Assembly (NCBI GenBank): GCA_025359865.1
Contig: JANYDH010000141.1
Span: 1-53,987 of the forward strand
Length of the DNA stretch: 53,987 nucleotides
Direction: 5' to 3'
From: Actinomycetes bacterium
GTDB lineage: Bacteria; Actinomycetota; Acidimicrobiia; Acidimicrobiales; Ilumatobacteraceae
Of this stretch, positions 45,447 to 53,987 are shown piece after piece (position 1 is the stretch's first letter; the number at the start of each line of letters is the position of its first letter). The notes below the pieces were generated by a model. The model did no database searches and had not been told where the DNA came from. It worked only from the letters and a program-made list of their open reading frames with translations. Both the position numbers and the translations under genes were made by a program.

Positions 45447-47651
45447 ATGTTCCTGGCTGAAGAAGCAGGCGCAACGGTTGCCGCTGGATGGTTCCTCGAG
45501 CACGCGTGGCTCATCCCGGTCATTCCTGCGGTCTCGTTCGCGATCATCATCTTGTTCGGTAAGAAGTTGCCGATGAAGGGTGCCGAGGTGGGCATCGCCA
45601 GCATGATGGCCGGCTTGGTGCTGGCCACTGGCCTCACGTACCAGTGGATCGTGCACGTGCGTGGCGCGGCCGAAGCCGAGCCGGTGATCAAGAGTTGGGT
45701 CTGGTGGCAAAGCGGTGGGATGAAGTTCGGCCTTGGCCAGCACATCGACGGGCTGGCCGTCATGGCACTGCTCCTGGTCACGTTCATCTCCACCCTGGTG
45801 CAGATCTATTCGGTCGAATACGTCCGCGACGATCGTCGCTACACGCACTTCTTTGCTGCGATGACCCTGTTCAGCGCAGGGATGTTGGCGATGGTGTCGG
45901 CCGAGAACATGGTGCAGTTCATTCTCGGCTGGGAGATCATGGGCCTGTGCTCATTCCTGCTCATCGGTCACTGGTGGGAGGAGCGGGCTAACAGCGAGGC
46001 GGCGCTCAAGGCGTTCCTCACGGTCCGCGTCGGCGATATTGGCCTGCTCGTCGGTGTGGCCATCTTGTTCGGTGCATCGGGCACGTTCTCCATCTCGGGC
46101 ATCAACGCGTGGGCCGTCAGCGGCCAACCGAGCCACAGCGTGTTGTTGTGGGCGGCCATCGCGCTGTTCATCGCCTGCATCGGCAAGAGTGGTCAGTTCC
46201 CGTTGCACACCTGGCTACCCGACGCCATGGCCGGCCCGACGCCGGTCAGTTCACTCCTGCACTCGAGCACGATGGTGGTTGCCGGTGTCTTCTTGGTGGC
46301 GCGGCTGTATCCCGTGTTCCATACCGGGCTCGACATCAACGTTGCCGGACAGCAGGTCAACCTCATTGCGGTGATCGGTGGCATCACCATCCTCATCGCG
46401 GCCGCACTTGCGTTCGTGCAGAACGACATCAAGAAGGTGCTCGCCTACTCCACAGTCAGTCAACTCGGCTACATGATGATGGGCCTCGGCGTCGGCGCGT
46501 GGGTGCCGGCGGTGTTCCACATCTTCACCCATGCGTTCTTTAAGTGCTGCCTGTTCCTGTGTGCCGGATCGGTTGCCCATACCGGTTCGCACCACAGCTT
46601 CGACATGAAGAACGACATGGGCGGACTTCGCAAGAAGATGCCGATCACATTCGGCACCTGGATGGTGTCGACCGCAGCCCTATGCGGCCTGCCGCTCGTC
46701 AGCGGGTTCTTTTCCAAAGACGAGATCATCGACGGTGCGAAGCACAACAACTACACGGTGTTCTTCGTCATCGGTCTGATCGGCGCGTTCATGACCACCG
46801 CCTACATGACCAGGGCGACGTACCTCACGTTCTTCGGTAAGGCTCGCGGCGCTGCCGCAGGCGAGCACGCTCATGCAGACGACCACGCTCACGCCGCCGA
46901 CGCCGCCCCGCACCGTGTCGAGGGAAGCGCCAGCGACGAGGCACAAAGGGTGAGCGGCCAAAGCGAAGCGGAGGCTAGTCACCCCCGGCAACAGGGGTTC
47001 GGATGGGCGACCGAGTCACCGTTGCTCATCGTCGGGCCGCTCCTGATCCTGGCGACGCTCGCGATCTTCTCCGGTTATCTCAATGCTGCGCCGTTCCACA
47101 TCGAAAAGTTCCACCATTGGATCGAATCGTCGATCGGAGTGTCGTTGCCCGAGGCAGCCGAGTTCGAATGGATCAACGCGATCCCATCGATCACTCTCGT
47201 GGCAGCAGGATTCCTCGTCAGTCTGTTTCTTTGTAGGGCCGTGTTCGGTGAGGCCGATTCCAAGCTGAAGGGCCTCACCGAGCGCAGTCGCCTGCTGGGC
47301 GCGGGGCACAGGTTCCTGGTCAACAAGTACTACCTCGACGACCTGTACGAAAAGGTCATCGTTCATGGCGTCGCCCACCCGATTGCCCAGGCGGCCTACT
47401 GGGTCAACCAGCACGTGATCGACGCCACCGTCGATGCCTTCGGTAGGGGTGGTAAGCGCACCGGCGACTGGGTGTACAAGAACATCGACCAGCGCGTCGT
47501 CGACGGCGCAGTCAACGGCACTGGTGCCGCAGCACGTGGAACGGGCGGCGCGCTACGCCCAATCCAATCCGGCAAGGTCAATCAGTACGGCGCATTGCTG
47601 TTCAGTGCCGCAGCAATCGGCGCGCTCGTACTCGTCATCGTCAACACCTGA
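45447..47651 (+). CDS. nuoL: NADH-quinone oxidoreductase-type subunit L (copy 2) with His-rich insert
   Basis: A 734-residue antiporter-like subunit, about 100 residues longer than copy 1. The core motifs are intact: LGWEIMGLCSFLL, GKSGQFPLHTWLPDAMAG and KKVLAYSTVSQLGYM. After MTRATYLTFFGKAR there is an insert of about 50 residues, first His/Ala-rich (GEHAHADDHAHAADAAPHR) and then Ser/Glu-rich. Part of the insert is encoded by an imperfect DNA palindrome at 46948-46984. The C-terminal lateral-helix region is present. The ATG at 45447 follows nuoK closely. Confidence 0.95.
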   Translation: MFLAEEAGATVAAGWFLEHAWLIPVIPAVSFAIIILFGKKLPMKGAEVGIASMMAGLVLATGLTYQWIVHVRGAAEAEPVIKSWVWWQSGGMKFGLGQHIDGLAVMALLLVTFISTLVQIYSVEYVRDDRRYTHFFAAMTLFSAGMLAMVSAENMVQFILGWEIMGLCSFLLIGHWWEERANSEAALKAFLTVRVGDIGLLVGVAILFGASGTFSISGINAWAVSGQPSHSVLLWAAIALFIACIGKSGQFPLHTWLPDAMAGPTPVSSLLHSSTMVVAGVFLVARLYPVFHTGLDINVAGQQVNLIAVIGGITILIAAALAFVQNDIKKVLAYSTVSQLGYMMMGLGVGAWVPAVFHIFTHAFFKCCLFLCAGSVAHTGSHHSFDMKNDMGGLRKKMPITFGTWMVSTAALCGLPLVSGFFSKDEIIDGAKHNNYTVFFVIGLIGAFMTTAYMTRATYLTFFGKARGAAAGEHAHADDHAHAADAAPHRVEGSASDEAQRVSGQSEAEASHPRQQGFGWATESPLLIVGPLLILATLAIFSGYLNAAPFHIEKFHHWIESSIGVSLPEAAEFEWINAIPSITLVAAGFLVSLFLCRAVFGEADSKLKGLTERSRLLGAGHRFLVNKYYLDDLYEKVIVHGVAHPIAQAAYWVNQHVIDATVDAFGRGGKRTGDWVYKNIDQRVVDGAVNGTGAAARGTGGALRPIQSGKVNQYGALLFSAAAIGALVLVIVNT
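46948..46984. repeat. Imperfect palindrome inside the nuoL copy 2 insert
   Basis: GGGTGA at the left end pairs with TCACCC at the right end, and inner GCC pairs with GGC, around AAAGCGAAGCGGA. It is in frame and encodes part of the VSGQSEAEASH segment. It resembles small palindromic elements that insert into genes without breaking frame. Only one copy is seen in this window. Confidence 0.55.
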
Positions 47652-47665
47652 GGAAAGCTTCGACC

Positions 47666-49252
47666 ATGGAATTCATCCGCGATCAGAACTGGTTGCTCAG
47701 CCTCGGCACGTTCCTGCCGTTGGCCGGCGTGCTGTTCATGCTGTTCATCCCGAAGAAGAACGAACTGCTGCAGAAGCAGATTGCGCTCGGCACCGCGCTT
47801 GCCACGCTCGGAGTGGGTATCTACACGCTCACGCAGTTCGACTACGGCAAGTCGGCGAAGCTGCAGTTCTTCGCCAGCACCGAGTGGATCCCGGTGATCA
47901 AGAGCGGCTACACGATCGGCCTCGACGGCATCAGCCTGCCGATGTACGTCCTGTCGATGATCATCACTGTGCTGGTGATGATCTACTCGTGGCAGCACAT
48001 CCCGTCCCCCGGCAATCCGAAGGCGTTCTTCATCTTGATGCTGGTGCTTCAAGTGGGCATGGCTGGCACCTTCGTTGCCCAAGACCTGATTCTGTTCTTC
48101 GTCTTCTTCGAGATCGTGCTGCTGCCGATGTACTTCATGATCGGCGTGTGGGGTGGCGAGAACCGCCAGTACGCCTCGCTGAAGTTCTTCCTGTACACCA
48201 TGTTCGGTTCCGCGCTCATGCTTGTCGCGTTCTTGGCGTTGTTCTACAAGACCGGTGCGCAGAGCTTCTCGATCCCGTACCTCATCGAGCACGGTGGATC
48301 CATCGCCAAGAACACGGCGATCTGGATCTTCGCGGGCATGTTCGTCGGCTTTGCCGTGAAGGTGCCGATGTTCCCGTTCCACACGTGGCTGCCCGATGCT
48401 CATACCCAGGCGCCAACAGCGGGTTCGGTCTTGCTGGCCGCGATCTTGCTGAAGCTCGGCACGTACGGATTCATCCGCATCGCGATTCCGATCTTGCCGC
48501 AGGCCGCGTTGAAGTGGGCACCTGCCATCGGCATCCTTGCGGTGATCGGCATCATCTATGGCGCTCTCGGCTGCCTCGCCCAGACCGACATGAAGCGGCT
48601 GATTGCGTTCAGTTCGGTGGCGCACATGGGTTTCGTGATGCTCGGCATCTCCACGCTGACGGCCACCGGCATCAATGCCGCATTGTTCGGGATGGTGGCC
48701 CACGGTCTCATCACCGGCATGTTGTTCTTCGTCGCCGGATCGGTGAAGGAGCGCTACCACACGCTCGAGATCAAGCGGCTCAGTGGGATGTTATTGCAGA
48801 TGCCGAAGATGGGCTGGATCCTCGGGTTCTGCGCGATGGCGTCGCTCGGCCTGCCAGGTCTTGCCGGGTTCTGGGGCGAGTTCCCTGCGATCCTGGCTAC
48901 GTATAGTCCCGCGCCGGGCCTGAGCGTCGAACTGTTCCGCACGTTGATGGTCATCGCGGCCATTGGCACGGTGCTCGCTGCCGGCTATCTGTTGTGGCTC
49001 TTTCAGCGCACCGCGTTCGGCAACGTCAGTCCCGAGTTCGCCGGCAACGGTAACGGCCATGCCCATAGCGTGGGTGCAGCAGCGAATGATGAGCACCACG
49101 GCACTGACGACATCCACGACGTCAACATCTTCGAATGGCTCGCATGGACGCCACTGCTCGTCGCCATCGTCGTGTTCGGCATCTACCCGCAACTGATGTT
49201 CAAGGTGTTCGATCCCGCTGTCACCGAGATGGTCAAGGTCTTCGGGAAGTGA
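47666..49252 (+). CDS. nuoM: NADH-quinone oxidoreductase-type subunit M (copy 2)
   Basis: A 528-residue antiporter-like subunit with FFEIVLLPMYFMIGVWG and KVPMFPFHTWLPDAHTQAP intact. A His-rich loop near the C-terminus (GNGNGHAHSVGAAANDEHHG) precedes the last helix and has no match in copy 1. ATG 47666 follows GAGGAAAG. Confidence 0.95.
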   Translation: MEFIRDQNWLLSLGTFLPLAGVLFMLFIPKKNELLQKQIALGTALATLGVGIYTLTQFDYGKSAKLQFFASTEWIPVIKSGYTIGLDGISLPMYVLSMIITVLVMIYSWQHIPSPGNPKAFFILMLVLQVGMAGTFVAQDLILFFVFFEIVLLPMYFMIGVWGGENRQYASLKFFLYTMFGSALMLVAFLALFYKTGAQSFSIPYLIEHGGSIAKNTAIWIFAGMFVGFAVKVPMFPFHTWLPDAHTQAPTAGSVLLAAILLKLGTYGFIRIAIPILPQAALKWAPAIGILAVIGIIYGALGCLAQTDMKRLIAFSSVAHMGFVMLGISTLTATGINAALFGMVAHGLITGMLFFVAGSVKERYHTLEIKRLSGMLLQMPKMGWILGFCAMASLGLPGLAGFWGEFPAILATYSPAPGLSVELFRTLMVIAAIGTVLAAGYLLWLFQRTAFGNVSPEFAGNGNGHAHSVGAAANDEHHGTDDIHDVNIFEWLAWTPLLVAIVVFGIYPQLMFKVFDPAVTEMVKVFGK

Positions 49253-49256
49253 TCCG

Positions 49257-50792
49257 GTGATCGCTGCTGTTTCGCATCTCGGCACCGTGCTCGCTGCCGG
49301 CGATTTCACGTCGCCACGCGTCGACTATCACGCGCTTGCTCCGGAGATCGTGCTTGCCGCGGGTATCTGTGCGGTGTTGCTGATCGATCTGTTCGTCGGC
49401 GAGGGTCGGCGCTGGATCACTTCGACTGTGGCTGGATTCGTACTGCTCGGCGCTGTCATTCCCGTGTTCACGCTCGGAGTCATCGGGAGCGACATCCGCT
49501 CGATGTTCGATGGCCGCTACGTCGTCGACCAGTTCTCGCTCGTGCTGAAGGCCCTGTTCTTACTCGTCGGCTACGTGGTTGTGCTGCTCAGCACGAACGA
49601 GATCGAAGAGGGCGGTTACTACCAGGGCGAATACTACGTTCTGCTGCTCAGCAGTGTGCTCGGTATGGTGATGATGTCGTCCGCGCGAGATCTCGTCAGC
49701 ATCTTCGTTGCGCTCGAATTCCTGTCGATTCCTGCCTACATGCTGGCCGCCTGGCGAAAGCGCGATGCCAAGAGCAACGAAGCCGGCGTGAAGTACTACC
49801 TCCTCGGCGTGTTCGCGAGCGCGATCATGCTGTACGGCATGAGCTTGTTGTACGGCATCACCGGTACGACCAAGCTCACCGAACTCGGTGCCAAGATCAC
49901 CGCGACTGGCCACTTCCGCGGGGCCGAGGCGTTGGCAGTTGTGTTCGTGCTGGTCGGTTTCGCGTTCAAGGTCAGCGCCGTACCGTTTCATACCTGGGCG
50001 CCCGACACGTACGAAGGTGCACCGACTCCGATCACTGCGTTCTTGAGTGTCGCGTCGAAGGCGGCTGGTTTCGTCGCGCTGGTCACGTTGATCTACGTCG
50101 CGTTCCCGCAGGCGAAAGATGTGTACCAGCCGTTCGTGTGGGTCATCTCGGTGGCGTCGATGACCGTCGGAAACCTGTTGGCCTTGCGCCAGACCAACAT
50201 CGTGAGAATGCTCGCCTACTCGGGCATCAGCCAAGCCGGGTTCATCCTCATGCCGCTTGCGGTCGCCGGTACCGGCGACAGCGCGGAGTCATCGTTGCGC
50301 GCGGTCGTCGTGTACCTCATCATCTACGCAGCGATGAACCTTGGCGCTTTCGCTGTGGTCATCGCTGTCAGCCGCAAGACCCGCAGCGGCGAGATCACCA
50401 GCTTCGGCGGGTTGTTTTCGTATGCACCGGGTCTCGGCGTGTTGATGACGATCTTCATGGCATCGCTGGCCGGCATCCCGCCGCTCGGCGGGTGGTTCGC
50501 CAAGTTCGGTGCCTTCAAAGCAGTGCTCGAGGCGGGCAACGGTTGGGGTTACAGCATCGCCATCATCGGCGCGGTCAACGCTGTCATCGCCACCGCGTAC
50601 TACATCACGGTGATGCGCGAGATCTGGATGAAGCCGGTTCCGGATGGTGATATCACTCCAATCCGTACCCCAGGGGCCGTGCAAGCCGCTCTTGTGATCA
50701 CGGCGGCGGCCACCATCGTGTTCGGTGTGCTGCCGGGACTGGTCAGCCGGTACGGCAATCTGACCGACCTCACCGGTGCCTTCGGACGCTGA
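49257..50792 (+). CDS. nuoN: NADH-quinone oxidoreductase-type subunit N (copy 2)
   Basis: A 511-residue antiporter-like subunit with ALEFLSIPAYMLAAW, KVSAVPFHTWAPDTYEGAP and VRMLAYSGISQAGF. The start is GTG 49257, four bases after nuoM. Its 3' end overlaps the methyltransferase gene by 17 bases. Confidence 0.96.
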   Translation: MIAAVSHLGTVLAAGDFTSPRVDYHALAPEIVLAAGICAVLLIDLFVGEGRRWITSTVAGFVLLGAVIPVFTLGVIGSDIRSMFDGRYVVDQFSLVLKALFLLVGYVVVLLSTNEIEEGGYYQGEYYVLLLSSVLGMVMMSSARDLVSIFVALEFLSIPAYMLAAWRKRDAKSNEAGVKYYLLGVFASAIMLYGMSLLYGITGTTKLTELGAKITATGHFRGAEALAVVFVLVGFAFKVSAVPFHTWAPDTYEGAPTPITAFLSVASKAAGFVALVTLIYVAFPQAKDVYQPFVWVISVASMTVGNLLALRQTNIVRMLAYSGISQAGFILMPLAVAGTGDSAESSLRAVVVYLIIYAAMNLGAFAVVIAVSRKTRSGEITSFGGLFSYAPGLGVLMTIFMASLAGIPPLGGWFAKFGAFKAVLEAGNGWGYSIAIIGAVNAVIATAYYITVMREIWMKPVPDGDITPIRTPGAVQAALVITAAATIVFGVLPGLVSRYGNLTDLTGAFGR

Positions 50793-51909
50793 CGCTGACG
50801 CGGTCGTCTCGACCCCGACGCCGACCGCTGCAACGACCATAGCTGCGGCGATCGCGGCCGAGGGTCCGCTGCGGTTCGATCAGGTGATGGAGTTCGCTCT
50901 CTACGGCCCAGGTGGCTTCTACACATCAGGCGGCAAAGCAGGTCGTCGCGGGGGAGACTTCATCACCTCGCCCGAGGTCGGCCCGTTGTTCGGAGACGTG
51001 GTGGCGCGCTGGATCGAAGCCGAATATCGACGAGTGGGCGAGCCGGACGGTTTCACCGTGATCGAAATCGGTGCTGGGCCCGGCACGCTGGCCCGGACGG
51101 TGCGGGCATCGGGTCGTCTCGACTTCGGCGCTGACGATCGGCAGCACATGACAGGTCGCCAGTCCATGCGCTACGTCGCGGTCGAACTGTCGGCGACACA
51201 GCGAGCAGCGCATCCCGACTGGGTGATCTCCGTCGGGTCGTTGTCCGACGCGGTCACCGGTGGATCGTTGCCGGATGGACCTCTCGTGGGCGTGATCATC
51301 GCCAACGAGCTCCTCGACAACCTGCCGGTTCGGCTGCTGGTGTTCGACGGGGCCTGGCGCGAAGCATGGGCAGACCTGGGTCGCGACGGTCGCGTCGTCG
51401 AGGTGCTGTCCGCGCCGATTGACCCACACCCGCTCTGGCTTCCACGTGGTGCCCCACACGGTGCCCGCGTGCCGTGGCAGCAGGCCGCGGCCGTTTGGGT
51501 TACCGAGGCAGTGGGCTGTTTGTGCGACGGTGCGGTGCTCGCGTTCGACTACGTCACCCCGACGACTGCAGAGCTTGCGACGATGCCGTGGCGCTCGTGG
51601 TTGCGCACCTACCGGGACCACGCGCGCGGGGCCCACTACCTCAGCGATTTGGGTTTGCAGGACATCACCACGCAAGTGGCGCTCGACCAGTTACCGCCTC
51701 CGTCTGCGGTGAGGTCCCAGTCGCAGTTTCTGCAACGCTGGGGCATCACTGACCTCGTCGAGGAGGGACGAGTCGCGTGGGCCGCCGCCGCCGGTGCCCC
51801 GACCCTCGCGGCGATGAAGATGCGTAGCCGGATCAGCGAGGCCGATGCCCTACTCGACCCCGCCGGTCTGGGTGCGTTCAGCGTGCTGGAGTGGCGAGCC
51901 GCGAGCTAG
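50776..51909 (+). CDS. midA: MidA/NDUFAF7-family SAM-dependent methyltransferase
   Basis: A 377-residue protein of the DUF185 (Methyltransf_28) family. The N-terminal family signature is clear (GPLRFDQVMEFALYGPGGFY and GDFITSPEVGPLFGDVVA), followed by the SAM-binding motif VIEIGAGPGTLARTV and the ANELLDNLPVRLLVFDG motif. The eukaryotic member NDUFAF7 (MidA) dimethylates an arginine of the complex I 49-kDa subunit (the NuoD homologue) and is needed for assembly. This gene starts within nuoN copy 2 (GTG 50776, 17-base overlap), so it is probably cotranslated with that operon. I infer a maturation role for NuoD of one or both complexes. Confidence 0.9.
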   Translation: MPSDADADAVVSTPTPTAATTIAAAIAAEGPLRFDQVMEFALYGPGGFYTSGGKAGRRGGDFITSPEVGPLFGDVVARWIEAEYRRVGEPDGFTVIEIGAGPGTLARTVRASGRLDFGADDRQHMTGRQSMRYVAVELSATQRAAHPDWVISVGSLSDAVTGGSLPDGPLVGVIIANELLDNLPVRLLVFDGAWREAWADLGRDGRVVEVLSAPIDPHPLWLPRGAPHGARVPWQQAAAVWVTEAVGCLCDGAVLAFDYVTPTTAELATMPWRSWLRTYRDHARGAHYLSDLGLQDITTQVALDQLPPPSAVRSQSQFLQRWGITDLVEEGRVAWAAAAGAPTLAAMKMRSRISEADALLDPAGLGAFSVLEWRAAS

Positions 51910-51978
51910 CAGCTAGCCCGCACGTGAGCGTGCCATTTGGATAGTGTCGGCGCGGTACGCGAACAAGGGGGCTGAACG

Positions 51979-53928
51979 ATGACCGAGTCGAACGCGATCG
52001 ATGCGCTGCAGTGGGAAAACCGCCGGTTCCCGCCGTCCGAGGCGTTCAAGACCGACACGCTGGTAGCCGGTACGTTCATGTACGACGAGGCTGACGCCGA
52101 CTTCGAGGGATTCTGGGCGCGCCAAGCTGCTGAGCTGCTGGACTGGTCGACGCCATGGCAGCAGGTCCTCGACTGGGACCTGCCGTTCGCGAAATGGTTC
52201 GTCGGCGGCCAACTCAATGTCAGCTACAACTGTCTCGACCGTCACGTACTTGCCGGTCGGGGCGACAAGGTGGCCATCTTGTGGGAGGGCGAACCTGGCG
52301 ACACACGCGCCGTCACCTACGCGGAACTGCTCGACGAAACTCAACGGTTCGCCAACGTGTTGAAGTCGCTCGGGGTCGGCAAGGGCGACCGGGTGAACAT
52401 CTACCTACCGATGATTCCCGAGGCGGCAATCGCGATGCTGGCCTGCGCCCGCATCGGTGCCGTGCATTCCGTGGTGTTCGGTGGCTTCGCCGCGCACTCG
52501 CTGCGTGACCGGATCAACGACGCCGAGGCCAAGGTGCTCATCACCGCCGATGGTGGCCACCGACGTGGCGATGTGTTTGCGCTCAAGCCCGTCGCCGACG
52601 AAGCCGTCGCGTCGACACCCGGGGTCACCTCAGTGGTTGTCGTGCGCCGTGGCGGTAACGACGTCAAGATGGTCGACGGTCGAGATCATTGGTATCACGA
52701 CCTCATGGCGGCGGCTGATCCCATCTGCCCACCAGACCCGATGGACGCCGAGCAACTGCTGTTCCTGCTGTACACATCGGGCACCACGGGCAAGCCGAAA
52801 GGGATCATGCATACGAGTGGCGGCTACCTCACCCAGGTGGCATTCACCCACAAGTACGTCTTCGACCTCCATCCCGAGACCGACATCTTCTGGTGCACCG
52901 CCGACGTTGGATGGATCACCGGGCATAGCTACATCGTGTACGGTCCCCTCGCGAATGGGGCGACCCAGGTGATGTACGAAGGGGTCCCGAACTATCCCGA
53001 CAACGACCGGATGTGGTCGATCATCGAGAAGTACAAGGTCACGCTGTTCTACACAGCACCTACGGCTATCCGCACGTTCATGAAGTGGGGCCGGCAAGAA
53101 CCCGACAAGCACGACCTGTCCTCGCTGCGCCTGCTCGGGTCGGTCGGTGAGCCGATCAACCCCGAAGCGTGGATGTGGTATCACGAACACATCGGTGGCG
53201 GTCGATGCCCCATCGTCGACACGTGGTGGCAAACCGAGACCGGCGCGATCATGATCAGCCCCTTGCCGGGTGCCACCACGACCAAACCGGGTTCGGCCAC
53301 GTTCGCCTTGCCTGGCATCGGTACCGAACTCGTCGATGAAGAGGGCCGAGCAGTCGCGCGAGGCGGCGGTTACCTCACGCTCACTCGGCCATGGCCGGCC
53401 ATGCTGCGCGGTATCTGGGGTGACCCTGAGCGGTATCGCGACACGTACTGGAGCCGATTTGAAGGCCGCTACTTCGCAGGCGACGGAGCAAAGTTGGACG
53501 ACGACGGTTACCTGTGGCTTCTCGGCCGGGTGGACGACGTGATGAACGTCAGCGGCCACCGCATCTCGACCACCGAGGTGGAGTCTGCGCTCGTGGCGCA
53601 CCCGGCGGTCGCGGAGGCGGCCGTCGTCGGCGCGAACGACCCCACTACCGGCCAGGCGATTATCGCATACGTCACGCTGCGCAGCGGCGCCGAGGTCGAC
53701 GAACAAGATCTGCGAACCTTCGTCGGTAACGAGATCGGCAGCATTGCCAAGCCGAAGATGATCTACTTCACGCCCGATCTACCGAAGACGCGGAGCGGCA
53801 AGATCATGCGCCGATTGCTGCGCGACGTCGCCGAAGGTCGCAACCTCGGTGACACCAGCACACTCGCCGATGCGAGCGTCGTGAGCGAACTCCAGCGCCG
53901 CGCCGCCGATGCCCCGCACGACGACTGA
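51979..53928 (+). CDS. acs: Acetyl-CoA synthetase
   Basis: An AMP-forming acetate:CoA ligase of 649 residues that makes acetyl-CoA from acetate, ATP and CoA. The ATP-binding motif [15 protein letters not shown], the DTWWQTETG motif and the C-terminal [11 protein letters not shown], which carries the lysine acetylated in the Pat/CobB system, are all present. ATG 51979 has AAGGGGG upstream. It lies 69 bases after the methyltransferase gene and probably has its own promoter. Confidence 0.96.
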   Translation: MTESNAIDALQWENRRFPPSEAFKTDTLVAGTFMYDEADADFEGFWARQAAELLDWSTPWQQVLDWDLPFAKWFVGGQLNVSYNCLDRHVLAGRGDKVAILWEGEPGDTRAVTYAELLDETQRFANVLKSLGVGKGDRVNIYLPMIPEAAIAMLACARIGAVHSVVFGGFAAHSLRDRINDAEAKVLITADGGHRRGDVFALKPVADEAVASTPGVTSVVVVRRGGNDVKMVDGRDHWYHDLMAAADPICPPDPMDAEQLLFLLYTSGTTGKPKGIMHTSGGYLTQVAFTHKYVFDLHPETDIFWCTADVGWITGHSYIVYGPLANGATQVMYEGVPNYPDNDRMWSIIEKYKVTLFYTAPTAIRTFMKWGRQEPDKHDLSSLRLLGSVGEPINPEAWMWYHEHIGGGRCPIVDTWWQTETGAIMISPLPGATTTKPGSATFALPGIGTELVDEEGRAVARGGGYLTLTRPWPAMLRGIWGDPERYRDTYWSRFEGRYFAGDGAKLDDDGYLWLLGRVDDVMNVSGHRISTTEVESALVAHPAVAEAAVVGANDPTTGQAIIAYVTLRSGAEVDEQDLRTFVGNEIGSIAKPKMIYFTPDLPKTRSGKIMRRLLRDVAEGRNLGDTSTLADASVVSELQRRAADAPHDD

Positions 53929-53960
53929 CGGCCCGTGCCGGTGCCTTTTCGACCTTTGGT

Positions 53961-53977
53961 GGGGGGGGGGGGGGGGG
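53961..53977. repeat. Run of 17 G residues
   Basis: An uninterrupted G tract 32 bases after the acs stop, close to the window edge and just before a possible start (GTCATGGCAAA). It could be a phase-variable tract or a sequencing artefact. Confidence 0.9.
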
Positions 53978-53987
53978 TCATGGCAAA

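Noticed and set aside
46860-47000. Frameshift or assembly error in nuoL copy 2
   Set aside because: The frame is open through the insert and both flanks match NuoL. Loops at this position vary in length, so an in-frame insertion explains it better.
52630-53706. A 358-codon minus-strand frame opposite acs
   Set aside because: It is antisense to a clear acetyl-CoA synthetase and lacks family motifs.
53930-53960. Intrinsic terminator of acs
   Set aside because: CGGC-CCGT-GCCG followed by a short T run is only a four-base stem, too weak to call.

Overview
The window looks like part of an actinobacterial chromosome. It is GC-rich, GTG and TTG starts are common, the respiratory genes point to menaquinone, and clpC and radA are of actinobacterial type. 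The split cytochrome b6/subunit IV layout and the overall gene set make class Acidimicrobiia (Ilumatobacter-like) my best guess. That placement is an inference; no rRNA gene is present to confirm it. I see no tRNA, rRNA, CRISPR array, prophage or classical insertion sequence.

Layout. (1) 1-7.6 kb, minus strand: clpC, a small lipoprotein, radA and a large secreted protein with a Pro/Thr tail. (2) 7.8-11 kb: a polyprenyl diphosphate synthase, a geranylgeranyl-reductase-family flavoprotein (probably menaquinone tail synthesis and saturation) and a monohaem cytochrome c. (3) 11.2-31.7 kb, plus strand: an almost gapless set of 21 genes. Seven encode a cytochrome b6/Rieske complex with an unusual ferredoxin-like subunit and extra membrane proteins. 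They are followed without a gap by a complete 14-subunit complex I (nuoA-N). (4) 31.7-40.1 kb: an accessory stretch with two tandem PuuD-like hydrolases, an AbiEi/DUF559 nuclease-like gene embedded in a palindromic repeat family, threonine dehydratase, a class I glutamine amidotransferase, an amino-acid permease, a choline-kinase-like phosphotransferase and a GT4 glycosyltransferase. (5) 40.2-50.8 kb: a second complex I operon (nuoABCDHIJKLMN) without the NADH module nuoEFG, followed by an overlapping MidA/NDUFAF7-type methyltransferase gene. (6) 52-53.9 kb: acetyl-CoA synthetase, then a 17-base G run at the window edge.

How the genes fit together. The window encodes most of a menaquinone respiratory chain: quinone tail synthesis, two different complex I machines that would reduce menaquinone, and a b6-like complex that would oxidise menaquinol and pass electrons to cytochromes c. 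The second complex I lacks the NADH module, and its quinone-site tyrosine is replaced by tryptophan. It therefore probably uses another donor, perhaps ferredoxin; the ferredoxin-like protein encoded in the bc operon is a candidate partner.

The most novel signals are: the palindromic repeat family tied to the DUF559 gene, which contributes the end of its coding sequence; the paired 14- and 11-subunit complexes I; a short N-terminal motif (TEIPEHLLKR) shared by two subunits of the bc cluster; a 22-codon micro-ORF linking the two halves of cytochrome b; and recurring 12-15 bp tandem duplications at gene junctions.
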